Position numbers and translations under genes: made by a program. Below, in pieces: positions 45,569 through 54,404 of a stretch of DNA of 64,000 nucleotides. A model generated the notes under the pieces. It was not told the DNA's origin and did not search any database. It saw nothing but the letters and a program-made list of their open reading frames with translations. Position 1 is the stretch's first letter. Each line of letters starts with the position of its first letter. This stretch comes from Bacillota bacterium (GTDB lineage: Bacteria; Actinomycetota; Aquicultoria; Aquicultorales; Aquicultoraceae), in contig JAIMBH010000004.1 in NCBI GenBank assembly GCA_023511485.1, forward strand, positions 35,442 to 99,441, written 5' to 3'.

Positions 45569-46054
45569 CGTGTCCTCCTTCCTAAATCCTCAAGTTATGC
45601 TTGACCCTTACAGTGGTAGATTCTAGTACAACTATAGTTTTAACCGACCTGAACCTTAGCAATAACCTTATCCTAACTTATCCTAATCGGACAAAAAAAG
45701 CAACCTTCTTTCAGTAAAAACATTATCAAAATATCGAGTCGATGAGACGAGACGATAGGCTATCTGAACTGCGGTGATAATTAGTGCTGCCGTTACTATT
45801 GCTACCGTGCTGCGGTTACTAAGAGAGTGAGCAGTAACCGTAAAAACTAGTAGCAAAATTGCCGACTTTAATACAGTCTTACTAAAAGATTACTCCTAAA
45901 AAAGAGCTATCGAAAAGCAGATTTAGAAATGCCCATAAGTCGAGACAAACAGTTAAGAAACCCGGAATTAGAAGAAAAAGAAATGCAAAAGAGCAGCTGC
46001 TTTTAAGCGGTAATTTCTAACCTTGTCTGCAGCATAGTAGCGCCCAGTATGTTT
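45569..46054. other. Long spacer between ftsQ and ftsZ
   Basis: 486 bp where ftsA would be expected in many bacteria. On the minus strand it has a tandem direct repeat of TTAGGATAAG (45667-45687), a possible -10 TATAGT near 45625, and a short hydrophobic open frame annotated separately. It probably contains the ftsZ promoter. Confidence 0.5.
45683..45856 (-). CDS. Possible small membrane protein between ftsQ and ftsZ (speculative)
   Basis: A frame of 57 codons from TTG 45856 (open back to 45889) encodes a strongly hydrophobic stretch (STVAIVTAALIITAVQIA) preceded by another apolar segment (ILLLVFTVTA), ending in charged residues. There is no good start codon or ribosome binding site; an AGGAG lies 36 nt upstream of the TTG. 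It may be a real small membrane protein, a relic, or chance. Confidence 0.25.
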   Translation of the reverse strand: MLLVFTVTAHSLSNRSTVAIVTAALIITAVQIAYRLVSSTRYFDNVFTERRLLFLSD

Positions 46055-46846
46055 TTACGGAACAGTATCCATACGTCTTAAGATCGGGTCAGTTTTAGGA
46101 TAGCTTCTTATATCAATAAAGATGACTTGTTGACCCTGTTCTTTAAGAATTGTTTTCAGAACTTCGTTCTTCTCATCGGCATGCTTGGCGTCTCCGTAGA
46201 GAATCTCCACATTATCCTTATTGTAAATCGAGAGCTTGTCTATTGATGAGGCCGATAGAAGGCTGATTGTCCTCCTAAAATCAGTATCCATCGATTTAAG
46301 GCATCTTAGTGCATTAGATAACGAGCTATTTATTAAATGCTCTCCGACCTTGATTTTATCAATCGGCAGATCTGTGATAGTTGGTATGTCGCGTGTATCG
46401 TCATATTGCTGTTCCGATAAAACAAACATATCGCCGTCGATTAAGTAAAACTTCCCTCCGCACGATATTGAGGCAATTGGAGACCGCTCCCGTATCTCTA
46501 GCCTGAGTGTGTGTGGAAAAACCCTTTTCACGTTAACACTCTCAATCCATGCGTTCTTAAGTATTTTTTTCCTGATGTCGCTAGACGATATGCTGAGTAG
46601 GTTTGTGTGCTCGTTTATGCCACAGGTTTTAATAATGTCAGCAGTAGCCACCGATTTGTTGCCGGTTACCTCAATCTTTTCAACGTCAAGCAGATTTGAT
46701 CGGTATATACCAATAGCCCCAAAAATAAGGGCAAACAAACCTGCAGTCATAATAAGTATTTGGATGCGACGCTTCCGCCTTATTGCCGCTAGTTTTTGCT
46801 CTCTCTCCTGTGCTTTAGATTTTGCTATCAATTTCCCTTCGACCAA
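46055..46846 (-). CDS. ftsQ: Cell division protein FtsQ/DivIB
   Basis: Bitopic divisome protein. A basic cytoplasmic tail (KAQEREQKLAAIRRKRR), one membrane span (~30-48), then a POTRA domain (VEKIEVTGNKSVATADIIK) and FtsQ domain (WIESVNVKRVFPHTLRLEIRER). The start is TTG. It follows murB by 62 bp. Confidence 0.94.
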   Translation of the reverse strand: MVEGKLIAKSKAQEREQKLAAIRRKRRIQILIMTAGLFALIFGAIGIYRSNLLDVEKIEVTGNKSVATADIIKTCGINEHTNLLSISSSDIRKKILKNAWIESVNVKRVFPHTLRLEIRERSPIASISCGGKFYLIDGDMFVLSEQQYDDTRDIPTITDLPIDKIKVGEHLINSSLSNALRCLKSMDTDFRRTISLLSASSIDKLSIYNKDNVEILYGDAKHADEKNEVLKTILKEQGQQVIFIDIRSYPKTDPILRRMDTVP

Positions 46847-46908
46847 TTATTATCACCATACTGTTTTTAACAACAGATTTGTTACTTAGATTGCCATAAT
46901 CTAATGGG

Positions 46909-47853
46909 TTAAGTTTTGTTTTTTAACAAAGCCTCATCAAATTCGCCGAGAAATTCAACCTCGGGCTCAAGGATAACGCCGTAATGCTCAAAAACTCTCC
47001 TCTGAACCTCACTCAGAAGTGCATATACATCAGAAGCGGTCGCCTTGCCCCGGTTGATTATAAAATTCGCATGTTTAACTGATACTTCAGCATCCCCAAC
47101 CCTCATGCCTTTGCAGCCAGCACCCTCAATTAGCCTGCCAGCTGAATCATTACTTGGGTTTTTAAAAACGCTTCCAGCAGTCGGAAATTGTAATGGTTGA
47201 CTATCCTTCCTTTTAGTAAAGTAATCCTCCATCTGCCGCTTTATGTTATCAGGCTCTCCGGGTGAGAGAACCAGCGTCGCCTCAACGATTATATCATCTC
47301 TACTAAAGCTTCCCTTCCGATATTCAAAATTCAATTGATCTTTTTCAAGGATTTTAAATTCACAGTCCCTCGAGTATATCAAGACCCTCTTGACTACATC
47401 ACCAATGCAGTTGCCGTGGGCACCCGCATTCATTATAAGCGATCCCCCCAAGCTGCCAGGAATTCCTATGGCAAAACATAAACCACTAAGAGCATATTTT
47501 GATGCAGTCTGTACAAGAGATGGCAGTGAAACAGCCGCTCCGGCCTGAATCTTAGCTCCATTCACCTTTTTTATCATAAAATCTCTACCTAAACGCAAGA
47601 CAATTCCTGGAAAGCCAGAGTCAGATATTAAAAGATTGGAACCCTTCCCTATGATAAAAAGCGGGATCCCCCATTCTTTTGCGGTTCTTAAAACGATATT
47701 TAAGTGGTCGAATGAATCGGTAACCGCAAAAATATCTGCAGGACCGCCAATTCTCATGGTGGTTTCCTTTGCTAAGACTTTATTCTTGAAGGCATTTTCT
47801 TTTAAGTGCTTTTGCAGGATAGTAAAAGCCCTGTTTACATAGCGACTGGCCAA
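46909..47853 (-). CDS. murB: UDP-N-acetylenolpyruvoylglucosamine reductase
   Basis: Reduces UDP-GlcNAc-enolpyruvate to UDP-MurNAc. FAD motifs: MRIGGPADIF, GKGSNLLISDSGF, GIPGSLGGSLIMNAGAHG. The catalytic region contains FEYRKGSFSRDD and GSVFKNP. The start is TTG with AGGAGG. Located between murC and ftsQ as in Gram-positive dcw clusters. Confidence 0.96.
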   Translation of the reverse strand: MASRYVNRAFTILQKHLKENAFKNKVLAKETTMRIGGPADIFAVTDSFDHLNIVLRTAKEWGIPLFIIGKGSNLLISDSGFPGIVLRLGRDFMIKKVNGAKIQAGAAVSLPSLVQTASKYALSGLCFAIGIPGSLGGSLIMNAGAHGNCIGDVVKRVLIYSRDCEFKILEKDQLNFEYRKGSFSRDDIIVEATLVLSPGEPDNIKRQMEDYFTKRKDSQPLQFPTAGSVFKNPSNDSAGRLIEGAGCKGMRVGDAEVSVKHANFIINRGKATASDVYALLSEVQRRVFEHYGVILEPEVEFLGEFDEALLKNKT

Positions 47854-47961
47854 CCTTTACCTCCTTTGGAGGGTCTATCTACCGTCAGGCTGTCAGGCAG
47901 GGAAAAGCCCTGCGCACTACATTTATTTGGGTAAAAGCCTCACAGTATTTTAACACGGTGC

Positions 47962-49359
47962 CTACTCGGCAGAAACCAGCTTAAGGTAGTCTTCACCGAT
48001 GGCGCTGATATCTCCCGCTCCCATTGTCAAAATCAGGTCTCCATCTCGAGCGGTTTCAAGTAGAAATTTGGGTATCTCTGTCTTTTTGGGTAAATACACG
48101 ATATTTTTACGGGGACTCTCCGCAAGCACTGCATCAACAATAACTTTGCCGGTTACCCCGGGGATCGGTTCTTCTCCAGCTGCATAAACATCTGTTAGCA
48201 CAACGATATCCGCATCATTAAACGCCGATCCAAAATCCTTACCTAAAAACTTAGTCCTGGTATATCTATGCGGCTGAAAGATACATATAAGTCGATGCCA
48301 ATCACCAGACTTTGCAGCATCAAGAGTTGCCTTGACCTCGGTGGGATGATGCGCATAGTCATCAACCAAGGTAACATTTGACACCTTGCCGACAATCTGG
48401 AACCGGCGTTTTACCCCAGAAAATTGGCTGAGCGCGGCAATGACTTTATCTTTATCTAACCCCAGACTCATGGCCAAAGCAATCGTTGCCAACGAGTTGT
48501 ATACGTTATGTATCCCCGGGACATTCAGCCTGACCGTACCTATGAAACTATGATGATGATAGACGTCATATACGCTGCCAAGTTTTTCTTGCCTCACGTT
48601 GCAGGCTATAAAATCGCATTGTTTTGGTTGCCCATTGCCTCTTGCCTCGATAGCATAAGTAACAAATTTTTTACTGGATCGTTTCATCAAGTGGATTACC
48701 CCGGGGTTATCCGCACAGGCAACCACAAAACCATGCTCAGGAAGTAATTCTGTAAAGGTTAGGAAAAGGTCTTCAATCTCTTCGAGCGAACTGTAATAAT
48801 CAAGATGGTCGGCTTCAATGTTGGTAATAACAATCGCTTCGGGGCGCAGGTAAAGTAGAGAGCCGTCACTCTCATCAGCCTCCGTTATGAAAAATTCTCC
48901 GCTGCCGTATTTAGCATTGCTCCCGATATCGTTTAGCTCTCCACCAATAAGAAACGTGGGGTCGAGCTGTAACTTCTCAAACGCAAGAGAAACCATAGAC
49001 GTTGTAGTCGTCTTGCCGTGTGTTCCAGCAATAGCAATACTTCGCATATTGCGGCTTAACCACGAGAGCATTTCAGCCCTTCGAACGATCGGAATATTTT
49101 CGCGCGCGGCTGCTTTAACTTCCGGGTTCGATTCTGGAATCGCTGAGGAAACGACAACTATATCCGGCTCGTTAAGGTTACTTTCTGAATGACCGATCGA
49201 TATTTTCGCACCCATAGCCCTCAAAGCCCTTGTGTAGCGGCTATCTTTTAAATCCGATCCGCTGACCTTATAACCCATCTCAAGCAAAACTTTGGCGATA
49301 CCGCTCATCCCGGCACCGCCGATACCTACAAAGTGAATGTGCATCAAATTTTCAACCAT
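47962..49359 (-). CDS. murC: UDP-N-acetylmuramate-L-alanine ligase
   Basis: Adds L-Ala to UDP-MurNAc. The Mur-ligase P-loop is AIAGTHGKTTTTSM; FVGIGGAGMSGIA at the start is MurC-specific; DDYAHHPTEVKATL and FQPHRYTR are conserved. The 465-residue length is normal. Confidence 0.97.
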   Translation of the reverse strand: MVENLMHIHFVGIGGAGMSGIAKVLLEMGYKVSGSDLKDSRYTRALRAMGAKISIGHSESNLNEPDIVVVSSAIPESNPEVKAAARENIPIVRRAEMLSWLSRNMRSIAIAGTHGKTTTTSMVSLAFEKLQLDPTFLIGGELNDIGSNAKYGSGEFFITEADESDGSLLYLRPEAIVITNIEADHLDYYSSLEEIEDLFLTFTELLPEHGFVVACADNPGVIHLMKRSSKKFVTYAIEARGNGQPKQCDFIACNVRQEKLGSVYDVYHHHSFIGTVRLNVPGIHNVYNSLATIALAMSLGLDKDKVIAALSQFSGVKRRFQIVGKVSNVTLVDDYAHHPTEVKATLDAAKSGDWHRLICIFQPHRYTRTKFLGKDFGSAFNDADIVVLTDVYAAGEEPIPGVTGKVIVDAVLAESPRKNIVYLPKKTEIPKFLLETARDGDLILTMGAGDISAIGEDYLKLVSAE

Positions 49360-49423
49360 GTTGTCTCCTCTAATTTTGCATCTTGTTTTTTGTCTTAACG
49401 CCCACTCAAGCTATTAAGCTAAC

Positions 49424-50560
49424 CTAATCTTCACTTTTTTGGATTTCAATATGTGTGTTTGCTACTTTAAGAACCAGTTTTGCCAGTACATCCGCCGCGT
49501 TGGGTTGACCAAACTGCTTAGAAGCTCCAGACATCCTTAACAACTCGTCTTCATCTGAAATGAGGGATGTGACAGTTTCGGCCAACAACCTACCATTTAA
49601 GTCGTGATCCAGTATGACCCTGGCTGCTCCAAGTTTTTCAAGTTGACGGCCATTTTTCTCCTGGTGATTATCGGTGGCATAAGGATAAGGAATTAATATC
49701 GCTGGTAAACCCTTTGCAGTTATCTCGGCGACCGTTGTAGCTCCCGAACGACAAACCAGGAGGTCGGCTATGGCATATGCCTCACCTATATTATCTATAT
49801 ACGGATAGACGTTATATAGTAGCGTATCCTTAGGTGATTTTATTTTTTCAATTGCTTCTTTAACTGACCCATAGTTTATATTACCTGTCGCATGCACTAT
49901 CTGCAAGTCTTCCCTGGCACGCCATTCGTCGTATGCTTCAACAACCGCTTCATTTATCCGCTTAGCCCCTCGACTGCCGCCAAATACAAGTAAGACCTTC
50001 CGTGCCTTATCTATTTTAAAATTCTTAACCGCCTCACTTCTCTTTGCTTGAAGAATCTCTTCCCGAACCGGATTTCCGGTAAACTCAACTTTTTTTCCTG
50101 AAGGAAAATATTTGCTCATATCTGGATAAGAAACAGCAATTGCTGTCGCTACCTTTCCAAGAACCCGGTTTACAAGACCTGGAACCGCATTTTGTTCATG
50201 AATTACAGTAGGAATTTGACGCAATACAGCGGCTCCAACAACAGGCAGGCTAACATAAGCGCCCATACCGACCACTACGTCAGGCTTGAAACCCTTAAGT
50301 ATATTGATCGACTCCAGAGTTCCCCAGCCTGCCGAAAAAACAGTAGCCAATGCCTTAAATGACGGCTTTCTCGGAAGTCCTCTTGCCTCCACCGCCTTGA
50401 ATGTGAGACCAGCTTGTGGTACTAGTGTGGATTCAAGGCCCGAGGATGTCCCGATATAGACGATCTCAAGATCGTCTCTTATTTTTTGAAGTGCTTTGGC
50501 GAGAGCCAACCCTGGATAAATGTGGCCCGCTGTTCCGCCTCCGCTTATTACTACCCGCAT
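49424..50560 (-). CDS. murG: Undecaprenyl-PP-MurNAc-pentapeptide GlcNAc transferase
   Basis: Converts lipid I to lipid II on the inner face of the membrane. Signature SGGGTAGHIYPGLALA, then VGMGAYVSLPV, IHEQNAVPG, and the acceptor-binding CRSGATTVAEITAKGLPAILIPYP. Its first 95 bp overlap the ftsW reading frame. The start is ATG with AAGG upstream. Confidence 0.97.
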   Translation of the reverse strand: MRVVISGGGTAGHIYPGLALAKALQKIRDDLEIVYIGTSSGLESTLVPQAGLTFKAVEARGLPRKPSFKALATVFSAGWGTLESINILKGFKPDVVVGMGAYVSLPVVGAAVLRQIPTVIHEQNAVPGLVNRVLGKVATAIAVSYPDMSKYFPSGKKVEFTGNPVREEILQAKRSEAVKNFKIDKARKVLLVFGGSRGAKRINEAVVEAYDEWRAREDLQIVHATGNINYGSVKEAIEKIKSPKDTLLYNVYPYIDNIGEAYAIADLLVCRSGATTVAEITAKGLPAILIPYPYATDNHQEKNGRQLEKLGAARVILDHDLNGRLLAETVTSLISDEDELLRMSGASKQFGQPNAADVLAKLVLKVANTHIEIQKSED

Positions 50561-51944
50561 TAACCTTAACTCTCCTGGTCTTTTGCGTATTTGATTTAGC
50601 TGACTCTTTTTTAGCCGACTTAGTCTTAGAGGATTTAGCAGACCTGGTTGAGCTTGCAGCTTTCGCCTTCGATGAGCCGGTAGATGCTCTTTTCTTTGAA
50701 GCTTCCCCGATGGACCTGCCCTTCTTTATAGGCTTTCTCTTGCCGCCTAACCCATCCTCCACTGCGTGCAGTCTCGGGGCTCTTTCACGTAACGAAACTT
50801 CCCTCTCATTCTCAAGCGCAATGCCTAAAAGCATTCCTACAGCCGCAAGGTTTACAATCAAAGACGACCCGCCATAACTAATAAAAGGCATCGGTATTCC
50901 GGTGATGGGAAGAACCGCCGTTACTGCACCCATATTGATTAGCGCCTGTAGAGCGATCATTGAAGTAAATCCGGCACCCAAAAGCCTACTAAAAAGATTC
51001 TTGGATTGAAAAGATATCCTGATTCCATAATAAGTAAAAGCAGCAAAAAGCGAAACAGTAAACAGTGTACCGAGAAGGCCCAGTTCTTCGCCGATTATGG
51101 CGAATATAAAGTCGGTGTGCGCTGCAGGAAGATAAAAATATTTTTGCCGGCTCATCCCAAGCCCGACCCCGAAAATGCCGCCAGAACCAAACGCTATCAG
51201 ACCTTGTCTGATATGATATCCCGCTCCCAGAGGGTCGGCTTCTGGATTTAAAAAAGCGGCAAATCGACTGAAGCGATACTTAGAAGAATAAATGGCATAA
51301 GTACCTGCAATTAGACCCGTTATTCCTATTGCAGCAACATAGCGCAGGCTTACGCCCCCGATAAATATCAGTGTAAAAGCAGCAAGACAAATCGTAACCG
51401 TCGTACCCAGATCCGGTTGCTTCAATACCAGCAATGCTATTGCTGCAATAATTAGACCATATGGATATACAAGATCCTTCATATCACTTAGATTGTTTTT
51501 TCTCTTGGACAAAAAATCCGCCGTATATAGAACAACCGCTATCTTAGCAATTTCCGAAGGTTGCAAGTGGAAACCACCAATCGGTATCCATCTGCTCGAT
51601 CCCCCCACATACTTACCTACTCCGGGTATCAATACGGCAACAAGCATCGCTAGCGTGATAAAGATGGCATGGGGTGCAATTTTTTGCAGTTTACTGCTGG
51701 GAATTTGAGAGAATATAAAAAGGACAGCAGAGCCGATAATTACAGAGATCAGCTGTTTTTTTATGTAATAGTAAGCATCGCCATTGCTTGCGATGGCGCG
51801 AACAGAGCTGGCGGAGAGTACCATGACCATGCCAAACAGGATCATTACAAATACTATACCAAGTAATCGGTAATAATTTTTGCGATCTCTGGTTTTTTTC
51901 TTAGCTCGATCTTTCTTCTGACTTTTAGTTTGTCGTGTCGCCAT
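50466..51944 (-). CDS. ftsW: Lipid II glycosyltransferase FtsW with a long basic C-terminal tail
   Basis: SEDS-family septal peptidoglycan polymerase. From ATG 51944 it has 492 residues: a basic N-terminus, about ten membrane helices with HTDFIFAIIGEELG and PFISYGGSSL, and then a ~105-residue tail rich in Lys, Ser, Ala and Arg. The frame opens 40 codons earlier, inside murD, but the ATG with GGGGAAGGA is the natural start (20-bp overlap with murD). The tail runs 95 bp into murG in another frame. Confidence 0.93.
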   Translation of the reverse strand: MATRQTKSQKKDRAKKKTRDRKNYYRLLGIVFVMILFGMVMVLSASSVRAIASNGDAYYYIKKQLISVIIGSAVLFIFSQIPSSKLQKIAPHAIFITLAMLVAVLIPGVGKYVGGSSRWIPIGGFHLQPSEIAKIAVVLYTADFLSKRKNNLSDMKDLVYPYGLIIAAIALLVLKQPDLGTTVTICLAAFTLIFIGGVSLRYVAAIGITGLIAGTYAIYSSKYRFSRFAAFLNPEADPLGAGYHIRQGLIAFGSGGIFGVGLGMSRQKYFYLPAAHTDFIFAIIGEELGLLGTLFTVSLFAAFTYYGIRISFQSKNLFSRLLGAGFTSMIALQALINMGAVTAVLPITGIPMPFISYGGSSLIVNLAAVGMLLGIALENEREVSLRERAPRLHAVEDGLGGKRKPIKKGRSIGEASKKRASTGSSKAKAASSTRSAKSSKTKSAKKESAKSNTQKTRRVKVNAGSNKRRRNSGPHLSRVGSRQSTSKNKRRS

Positions 51945-53319
51945 ATCCTTCCCCAAGTGCCTGAACAGCTCGTTTAAATACCTCACCTCTGTGGGCATAG
52001 CTTCTAAAGGCATCGAAACTCGCGCAAGATGGTGAGAAAAGGACGACCTGTCCGGGTTGAGCAAGCTTACTTGCTAGTTTGACTGCTTCTTCAACCGTCT
52101 CTGCGTATTCTAGATAAATATTTGCTGTAATCGTTCCCAGGATTTCTCTCCCAGATTCTCCAAAACCAATTACTGCTTTAACCTGCTCGCTTAAACTCTG
52201 GGCAAGGGGCTTAAAATCGTTACCTTTATTTCTTCCGCCAACAAGTAGAATGATAGAGCTATCAAAAGCCGTCAATGCTTTTACGGTTGCATCAACATTG
52301 GTAGCTTTTGAATCGTTAAAATAATCTACTCCGTTTATGGTAGCAACATATTCGGTTCTGTGCTCAAGGCCCGGGAAGGAGGTTATTACATCTCTTATGA
52401 TTGCATAATCGATGCCTGCCGCAAGACATGCTCCTATAACGGCCATTACGTTGTCTAGATTATGGCTTCCACGGACCTTAAGCTCACTGATACCGCATAT
52501 ATCGACGGTATCCTCCGAGCCTGCCTTTACGCTTGGTAATTTTGCTACAATACGATCCCCGTCTATAAAAACTCCCTTTTCTAATTTTTGCTTACTTGTA
52601 CTTATAATATTTGCTCTTATTCCAGAAACAAGTGAACTGACGATACGATCATCCAGGTTAAGAACGGCAAAATCGCTATCCTGCTGGTTTAAAAACAACC
52701 GGCTTTTTGACCGAACATAATCCTCAAAATCCGGATGCCAGTCTAGGTGGTCTTCTGTGATATTAAGAAGAACCGCGATATTTGGCCTAAAATCTACAAT
52801 CGTATCGAGCTGAAAGCTGCTTACTTCAACTATTAACGTCTCAATAGCCGGATCATCTGCCGCCATTACAAGCGGCATGCCTATATTTCCGGCAACCGCG
52901 ACTTTTTTGCCGGCAGCCCTGAATACCTCTCCAATCAAAGTAGTAGTTGTGGTTTTTCCATTTGTACCGGTAATTGCAATAATCGGTTTATTGGCTAGCT
53001 TATATGCCAGCTCAATCTCACTCCATACCGGAATATTCAATTTCTCTGCGGCCTTGAGTACGGGAACTTTACTCGGGACACCAGGACTGACAACTATTAT
53101 ATCTATTCGATCTATTCGACGTAAAAGCGATTCTTCCTGCTTCCCAAGCTCTACACTTATACCTTTCGCCCTCAGCTCATCCGCAAGCTTCATCATATCT
53201 TCGCTTTCAGAAATATCGGAAGCCAGAACGTTTGCACCGAGGTCTTTGAGTTTAAGCGAGGCGGCCTTACCGCTTTTACCAAGGCCTATAACTAGAACAT
53301 GTTTATTTAAAAAATCCAT
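51925..53319 (-). CDS. murD: UDP-N-acetylmuramoyl-L-alanine-D-glutamate ligase
   Basis: Adds D-Glu. Motifs: VLVIGLGKSGKAA, AITGTNGKTTTTTLIGE, NITEDHLDWHP, NDSKATNVDAT. ATG 53319 shares one base with the mraY stop and has AGAGG upstream; the 24-codon upstream extension is mraY sequence in another frame. It overlaps ftsW by 20 bp. Confidence 0.97.
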   Translation of the reverse strand: MDFLNKHVLVIGLGKSGKAASLKLKDLGANVLASDISESEDMMKLADELRAKGISVELGKQEESLLRRIDRIDIIVVSPGVPSKVPVLKAAEKLNIPVWSEIELAYKLANKPIIAITGTNGKTTTTTLIGEVFRAAGKKVAVAGNIGMPLVMAADDPAIETLIVEVSSFQLDTIVDFRPNIAVLLNITEDHLDWHPDFEDYVRSKSRLFLNQQDSDFAVLNLDDRIVSSLVSGIRANIISTSKQKLEKGVFIDGDRIVAKLPSVKAGSEDTVDICGISELKVRGSHNLDNVMAVIGACLAAGIDYAIIRDVITSFPGLEHRTEYVATINGVDYFNDSKATNVDATVKALTAFDSSIILLVGGRNKGNDFKPLAQSLSEQVKAVIGFGESGREILGTITANIYLEYAETVEEAVKLASKLAQPGQVVLFSPSCASFDAFRSYAHRGEVFKRAVQALGEGYGDTTN

Positions 53320-54365
53320 CAAGAACCTCTTGCCGCCATCATAAAATAGATGCCGAACCCTACTCCGGCAAGTATACCGGAAATAATCCAAAATCTCATC
53401 ATAATTTGGGTCTCAGACCATCCCAGCATCTCAAAATGGTGATGAATAGGTGCCATTTTAAGAATCCTCCTATGGAACCAGCGGTAGCTGACAACCTGCC
53501 CAATTACTGATAGGCCCTCAATTACGTAGATGCCCCCTATAAAGACAAGCAACAGTTCGGTTTTGGTGAGGATAGCCAGGATCGCGATTGCTCCCCCCAG
53601 CCCTAGCGAGCCGGTATCGCCCATAAATATACTGGCCGGGTAGCTATTAAACCATAGAAAACCAATGCTGGCTCCCCCTATTGCAGCAGCTATTATAGCA
53701 AGATCTAGGCGATCCTGTCTAAAAGCTATGCCTGCATATGCCAGCATCGCAATGGTAACTGTGCCAGCGGCAAGCCCATCTAAACCATCCGTTAAATTAA
53801 CGGTATTTGTCGTTGCAGTAATAATTAGAAAAACAAGCGCTATGTAAAATAAAGGAACAGTAATTCCAATATGACCGATCGTAAATTGAAAAGAAGGTTG
53901 CCCAAGCGGTATTACGATATGCGTTAACGGCACCTGTACATCGGTCCCAAGACCGGCAAAATTTACCGCCGCAAGACCCGCAACTATCGCTATGATTAGC
54001 TGCCATACAATTTTTGACCTTGCCTTTAATCCTAAAGACCGTGCCTTTACTACTTTGCGGTAGTCATCTATAAATCCTACAAAACCACAGGCAATAAGGG
54101 TCAAAAGCGCAATGAGCCCCCTCATTGTAGCCGAAGCCATTAATGAATATACGATGGCGACCGTAAAAAGGATGACAATACCTCCCATAGTGGGAGTTCC
54201 TGATTTCGTAAGATGTTGCTGGGGTCCATCGATTCTTACAACCTGACCTATGCCTTCTTTGCGTAGTAGTTTAATCCAAGCCGGCGTTAAAACGGCTGTG
54301 ATTACCAGACCCAGAACGGCTGTTAGAAATAATTGATAGGTTGGGTATCTTAAGAAAGTTATCAT
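53319..54365 (-). CDS. mraY: Phospho-N-acetylmuramoyl-pentapeptide transferase
   Basis: Forms lipid I on undecaprenyl phosphate. A 348-residue, ten-helix membrane protein with GTPTMGGI, DDYRKV, the NLTDGLDGLAAG aspartates and HHHFE. The stop and the murD start share a base. Confidence 0.97.
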   Translation of the reverse strand: MITFLRYPTYQLFLTAVLGLVITAVLTPAWIKLLRKEGIGQVVRIDGPQQHLTKSGTPTMGGIVILFTVAIVYSLMASATMRGLIALLTLIACGFVGFIDDYRKVVKARSLGLKARSKIVWQLIIAIVAGLAAVNFAGLGTDVQVPLTHIVIPLGQPSFQFTIGHIGITVPLFYIALVFLIITATTNTVNLTDGLDGLAAGTVTIAMLAYAGIAFRQDRLDLAIIAAAIGGASIGFLWFNSYPASIFMGDTGSLGLGGAIAILAILTKTELLLVFIGGIYVIEGLSVIGQVVSYRWFHRRILKMAPIHHHFEMLGWSETQIMMRFWIISGILAGVGFGIYFMMAARGS

Positions 54366-54404
54366 CTTTTATGATTATCCCTATTCAAATTAGCAATAGC
54401 TCGT

